From positions 29,862,218-29,926,217 of the forward strand of contig CM066982.1 of NCBI GenBank assembly GCA_033977485.1: a DNA stretch of 64,000 nucleotides, read 5' to 3'. The stretch is from Hydrangea macrophylla (Eukaryota; Streptophyta; Magnoliopsida; Cornales; Hydrangeaceae). Positions 59,166 to 64,000 of the stretch are shown in pieces. How positions within the stretch are numbered: the first letter of the stretch is position 1; each line of letters begins with the position of its first letter. Under the pieces are notes generated by a model. It searched no databases. It worked only from the letters and a program-made list of their open reading frames with translations, and was not told the DNA's origin. Position numbers and translations under genes: made by a program.

Positions 59166-59848
59166 TCACAGTAGCCCTCCCTTTTGTCACCAGTGAAAGC
59201 TTCTCCATGTAGGAACCAAAGGCATATGAATAGTAGAATGCTCTGCTATATATATTCAGAATCTGGAATGATGGCCATTGCTCTCGGATCATTGAAGCAA
59301 CATTGTCCTGGAACATGGTGTTGAGACAGACTTTGAAATCTGACTCAAATGACAGTAAATCATGCAGAATAATCGACCAAAAACTAAAGCAAATAAACAG
59401 GACTCAGGTTAAATACATATCTAGAACCTTTAAATTTGAGAGTTTTGAGAAAATACTTCAGAAACTATGCTAGTTAAGGAATTAAATCTCTTATTCCTAT
59501 CATTCCAAGTTTGAGAGAAGCTCGAGACTCTTTAGATAAAATCAGGGTGAGGCACGTTAAGAAATTGTTGCTCCAAACACGACGTTAATCCCCAATAAAA
59601 TCAGTTTACAACATTCCTTGCAACAATGTTAGTACTCCGTAAGTGCAAAATCTCTCAGGACAGTGTTCAAACAATTCAACCGTATAAAATTATGAAACTT
59701 GAGTTTCTAAATTTTTTTCAGAAAAATAAGCTATAGGACTTGTTAATAACTACTTTATATGTTTCTCAGTCAGCGTCACTTCACTCTTTAACAATGACCA
59801 GAAATGATATTGGGGACTTGGCTGTGCAAGAGCAGGAAAGCACATACA

Positions 59849-59894
<46 letters not shown>

Positions 59895-60756
59895 GGCACA
59901 TAAAGTTTGTTCCACATGTTCTCAAGTAACTGAAAATAGGCAAATCTCCATGTATCTCAAAGCTTGTATTAAGATTAACATGATGTAGGTGTTGTGTACG
60001 ACACAGCCTTGTCCTTTATCAATAGCGAGTGTAAAAAGTTTTTAAGTGTGAGGGATACCTCTCTTTTGTGAGAGCCTATTTGAGTTGAAGCCCAAGAGAA
60101 CAAAACCGTGAGGGCCACTATGAACCAGAGTTCCATAATGTCTCGCATATGGACTTGACAGCTGAATTTTGACATGGTATCTGTGAGAACTCGTCCCATA
60201 TCAGAAAAATATAAAATATTAGTCTTGATATATGTAGAACCAAAGTGGGCTACTGTGAATCGTGCAGGTTCGACACTGGACTGGAAGTTTAGGCTTGTCA
60301 GTGGACTGGTAGATCAAAAACAGACAATACCTCACAGATGGACTCGATTGCTAATAGAGGTGTTGGCTTATAGAACTCCACAAACCTTGTTACTAGTTAC
60401 TTGTGCCTAAGCATTCTGGGCCATGTTGTTACGCTGCTTCTTCAATTTATTGCATTGTGGTAAAATAGATTATTACCATAAAGTTCTATGGTCCTCCTGG
60501 CTAGTCTAAGATTATTTTTGTACTATGAATCCCTCCTCCCTTAAGTCACCAATAAAAGTGCCTCCATATAGGACTCAATGTCACATGAATATGCAAATGC
60601 TCTGCTAGAATCAGAATCTGAGTGACAATTAAGGTGTATGTACTCATTGTAAAGTAACAATTAAGGTGTATGTACTCATTGTATTACTTCAGAATCTCTT
60701 TCCAGTTATTTACCTTTCTTGTGTGTATTGGAAAATTTTGGTTTCTTTGCTGGCAG
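59166..60756. other. Duplicated segment and unassigned DNA
   Basis: 59175-59270 and 60533-60620 are diverged copies of one sequence (words GTCACCAGTGAAAG/GTCACCAATAAAAG, CTCCATGTAGGA/CTCCATATAGGA, AATGCTCTGCTA, CAGAATCTG). Read on the minus strand, both are open and may come from one unknown exon (AFYYSYAFGSYMEKL in the first). A (GA)n run lies at 59851-59891. Nothing else was recognised. Confidence 0.5.
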
Positions 60757-62085
60757 CACAACATCACTCATACTGGCCCTTGTTTTGATCATCCGTGCTC
60801 GCAAAATTCTCGAAGAGGAAGGAATGGAGCAGTACATGCATACTATGTTTCCCCTTTATAGGTAATTCTGATTGAATTGTTTCATCTTCAAATGTTATAT
60901 CAATGTTTAGGGACTATTTGGGAAGACAAACGAACCGATTCTATGGTTTAAAAGAGAACCCGTTCTATAAATGAAAGTGCTTGCTGATTGTCCATTTCGT
61001 GCATAAGATTCCATGACCAGTCTAATATCTCTCTTAATAATGGTTGTTTGTTGGACCCACTTAACTCTAGTTCTTAATAATCGTATCGAAAGTGAGACTG
61101 GGATTGAACCAAGGCCTATTTTAAGCATTTCCAAACATGCCCTTGGCTAGCTAACTTGGTAGAGAACCATTTAGACAGACTAAAAACAGAACACTAAACC
61201 AATGTTTCATTATTTTATAGCTTGTTTGGATTCGTTGTTATTCACATGGCTATGTATGCTGCGAATATACTTTTGGAGGAGATACCGAGTCAATTACTCG
61301 TTTATATTCGGTTTTAAGGAAGGCACCGAGTTAGGTTACCATCAAGTTCTCCTCCTAGGCTTTGGTCTTGCAGTGCTAGCATTAGCCAGTGTGCTTTCAA
61401 ATCTTGATATGGAAATGGATCCAATAACTAAAGATTACAAAGAAATAACTGAGCTTGTTCCTCTCGGTGGTGTAGTAGTGAGTAGACAAGTTTTCAAACC
61501 CATACAACCCTTTTTGTACCCTCCTATTTTAAAGCAAACTCAAACTGAATCCTTTGTTCTCTGCAGCTTGTGATCGTCATATTGATCTGCCCACTCAACA
61601 TCATATATAGATCAAGTCGCTTCTTCTTCCTCACGTGTGTTTCACTGTATCTGTGCTCCGCTTTACAAGGTAAAAACAAAAACCAAAAAAAAAAAAAAGG
61701 AAAAGAAAATGTCACTCGAGTAGACTTGTAAAGAGAGATTTTTAAAAATATTAATCAGTTGATCAATTCTTTATCAGAAATTTTGTTTCTTTTTGCAGGT
61801 GACACTTCCAGATTTCTTCTTGGCTGATCAGCTAACTAGCCAGGTTAGCAAATAGTTTAAATCATGCTAGATTTCAATCGCGGTTTGGCCTTTCTTGTAT
61901 GAAATAGTTACGAGTCAATTATTGTGTTATTGCAGGTTCAAGCAATTAGAAGTCTAGAGTTCTACATTTGCTACTATGGTTGGGGAGACTACAAGCGTAG
62001 AGAAAACACTTGCAGTAGTAGCCATGCTTACAACACTTTCTTTTTCATTGTCGCCGTGATTTCATACTGGTCCCGCCTGCTTCAG
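60757..62085 (+). pseudogene. PHO1-like: Captured fragment of a PHO1-type phosphate exporter, five exons
   Basis: Five collinear exons with introns cover part of the EXS domain: 60757-60861 ([19 protein letters not shown]), 61221-61477 ([20 protein letters not shown], then [13 protein letters not shown]), 61567-61669 (CPLNIIYRSSRFFFLTC), 61799-61843 (VTLPDFFLADQLTSQ) and 61936-62085 ([15 protein letters not shown]). Each has AG and GT borders. A 2-bp loss near 61268 and a 1-bp loss near 61640 shift the frame, so it is not functional. The N-terminal SPX domain and the protein's C-terminus are absent. PHO1 proteins export phosphate into the xylem. The fragment ends in intron sequence, right where a satellite begins. 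Confidence 0.92.
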
Positions 62086-62142
62086 GTATGTCTTGTTCTG
62101 CATATACACCATACTAGTAAAAATACTTACACTTACGCGCAA

Positions 62143-63350
62143 ACCGCTTAGTTTTGGGGTTTTTGAGAAGTAAAACGGTAAACCGCTTAACCAAACGTCA
62201 CAAAACCTTACACGCACCTCAAACATGCCTAAATAAACTTGCGGGAACTAACGGAATGCATAACGGATTCACGGTTAATGCGAAAAAATGACTCTTTAGT
62301 CACTTAGGCTTGAAAAAACGTAGTTTTGGGGGTTTTGAGTAGTGAATCGGTAAACCGCTTAACCAAACGCCACGAAACCTTACACGCACCTCAAACATTC
62401 CTAAATAAACTTACGGGAACTAACGGAATGCATAACGGATTCACGGTTCACAAAAAATACGAAAAAATGACTCTTTAGTCACTTAGGCTTGAAAAAACGT
62501 AGTTTTTGGGTTTTGAGTAGTGAATCGGTAAACCGCTTAACCAACGCACCTCAAACATGCCTAAATAAACTTGCGGGAACTAATGGAATGCATAACGAAT
62601 TCACGGTTCACAAATAATGCGAAAAAAATGATTTTTCATCACTTAGGCTTAAAAATTCTTAGTTTTGGGGGTTTTGAGAGGTAAAACGGTAAACCGATTA
62701 ACCAAACGTCACGAAACCTTACACGCACCTCAAACATGCCTAAATAAACTTGCGGGAACTAACGGAATGCATAACGGATTCACGGTTCACAAAAAATGCG
62801 AAAAAATGACTCTTTAGTCACTTAGGCTTGAAAAAAACGTAGTTTTTGGGGTTTTGAGTAGTGAATCGGTAAACCGCCTAACCAAACGCCACGAAACCTT
62901 ACACGCACCTCAAACATGCCTAAATAAACTTGCGGGGACTAACGGAATGCATAACGGATTCACGGTTCGCAAATAGTGCAAAAAAATGACTCTTTAGTCA
63001 CTTAGGCTTGAAAAAACGTAGTTTTGGGGGTTTTGAGGAGTAAAACTGTAAACCGCTTAACCAAACGCCACGAAACCTTACACATACCTCAAACATGCCT
63101 AAATAAATTTGCGGGAACTAACGGAATGCATAACGGATTCACAATTCACAAAATAATGCAAAAAAATGACTCTTTAGTCACTTAGGCTTGAAAAAACGTA
63201 GTTTTGGGGGTTTTGAGTAGTGAATCGGTAAACCGCTTGACCAAACGCCATGAAACCTTACACGTATCTCAAACATGCCTAAATAAATTTGCGGGAACTA
63301 ACGGAATGCATAACGTATTCACGGTTCACAAAAAATACGAAAAAATGACT
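62143..63350. repeat. 180-bp satellite, seven units
   Basis: AACCGCTTAACCAAACG starts near 62181, 62353, 62531, 62691, 62871, 63051 and 63231. The last three full steps are exactly 180 bp; earlier ones are 160-178 bp because of small deletions. Other unit words are CATAACGGATTCACGGTT and ACTCTTTAGTCACTTAGG. Confidence 0.95.
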
Positions 63351-63777
63351 CTTTCATCATTCCAAGTCGCCGAACATATTTTGGTCTCTCGAAATCCCCA
63401 AACATAGTTTTACTCTTTTATTATTTTAATTATATACAACTAATTAATGAAATCTTTATCTTTTTTGTAGGTACAAAGTTTCACATTTTGATGGAAGGTT
63501 CTAACAAACAAACCACTCTTTTTGTTGGGCTAATTCGTTTTTGTTGCTTTCATAGGTTTGTTAGTACTTTTTGATGAATATGTAATATGTATATGTTATT
63601 AGATTTGCACTTGACTCAGATCGATTGTATATTTTTTTGTTAATCCTAATTAATTGGTTGATATTGAGATGAATCTATGAAATTTAGTAGTTGAAATATT
63701 GAGTTGGATTTAATTTTGTACAGGGTGCATGCATGGTATTGTATATATGTACAGGGTGGTATATATTGTTTTTACAG
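63351..63777. other. No gene; possible 3' untranslated region
   Basis: A TTTTGTAG acceptor-like site at 63464-63471 is followed by a short T-rich stretch. It could be a last exon of a captured gene. Not recognised. Confidence 0.35.
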
Positions 63778-64000
63778 GGTGATATTTATGTCACTTTTAC
63801 AGCATTTATGTCACTTTTAAGGCTTTTATGTAATAATTTTGTTTGATATTTATGTCACTTTTATACTTTTATGTCACTTTAGGTTAAAAGTGACAAATAA
63901 AATGGTATTTATGTCACTTTTAAGTATTTATGTCACTTTTAAGACTTTGATGTATTAATTTTTGTTTGGTATTTATGTCACTTTTTCACTTTTATGTCAC
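63778..64000. repeat. Right subterminal array of ATGTCACTTTT words, incomplete
   Basis: TTTATGTCACTTTTA-type words recur every 15-35 bp, mostly in one orientation, with one inverse (AAAAGTGACA, near 63886). It continues beyond the window. Confidence 0.88.

Larger units (their letters stand above)
53396..64000. mobile_element. CACTA-like element carrying host gene fragments, right end outside the window
   Basis: The left terminus CACTACAAGGAAAAAGGCC at 53396 is a typical plant CACTA end. It leads into an array of ATGTCACTTTT palindromes (53415-53860). The same words form a new array at 63778-64000 where the window stops. Between them lie exon-like pieces of at least three unrelated host genes, a satellite and a Tat remnant, but no transposase. 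This is the structure of a gene-capturing, non-autonomous CACTA. That both arrays belong to one element is inferred. Confidence 0.6.

Noticed and set aside
60170..60410. Possible copia LTR or primer site near GACATGGTATCTGTGAG
   Set aside because: Only about eight bases match the TGGTATCAGAGC primer pattern, and no paired LTR or gag was found.

Overview
This window is intergenic-type DNA from a flowering plant, most likely a eudicot. The evidence is a set of plant-specific retroelement families, XA21/EFR-type receptor kinases with the usual single kinase intron, and gene fragments resembling PHO1, WAV2/ABHD13 and a plant TBC protein. The species cannot be told. Nearly all of the window is transposable elements nested in and around two broken receptor-kinase genes. 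No intact single-copy host gene is visible.

Layout. (1) 1-20596: most of a giant Ty3/gypsy element of the Tat/Ogre type. Two 3.36-kb LTRs are implied, and the window opens inside the first. It has gag-protease, RT with two RNase H domains, integrase, and then two extra genes on the opposite strand: one single-exon, and one with six predicted exons that encodes a plant-mobile-domain-like protein. Both antisense genes and the LTR promoter carry the same GC-rich array of 17-bp palindromes spaced about 21 bp apart. Satellite-like repeats follow, up to a polypurine tract and the 3' LTR. The LTRs differ at 4 of 862 shared positions, so the insertion is young. (2) 20597-22372: probable older LTR material that this element landed in. 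(3) 22985-32393: a CACTA-like non-autonomous structure with hairpin-rich subterminal arrays (TTGGCGACGAAA units). It encloses MITEs, a long-TIR MULE-like element and a second Tat-type LTR piece. (4) 32927-46771: two decayed tandem LRR receptor kinases. Copy 1 is split by a young gag-protease-only copia element with a perfect 5-bp target duplication. Copy 2 has lost its N-terminal half, carries two frameshifts and has an altered DFG motif. Decayed copia pieces lie between them. (5) 47874-52326: a 5'-truncated L1-type LINE with a perfect 17-bp target duplication. (6) 53396 to the window end: a second CACTA-like element whose far end lies outside. It carries exons of at least three unrelated host genes (TBC/RabGAP, alpha/beta hydrolase, and five collinear exons of a PHO1-type phosphate exporter), a 180-bp satellite and a Tat remnant.

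How the parts work together. The Tat-type element is the nearest thing to a working system. Sense transcription from the LTR would make gag and pol, while antisense promoters inside the element would make two accessory proteins. The shared palindrome array could coordinate all three promoters; this is inferred, not shown. An in-frame stop between RNase H and integrase and a frameshift in the spliced antisense gene suggest that this copy is not fully autonomous. The other main story is gene-fragment capture by a CACTA-like element at the right end.
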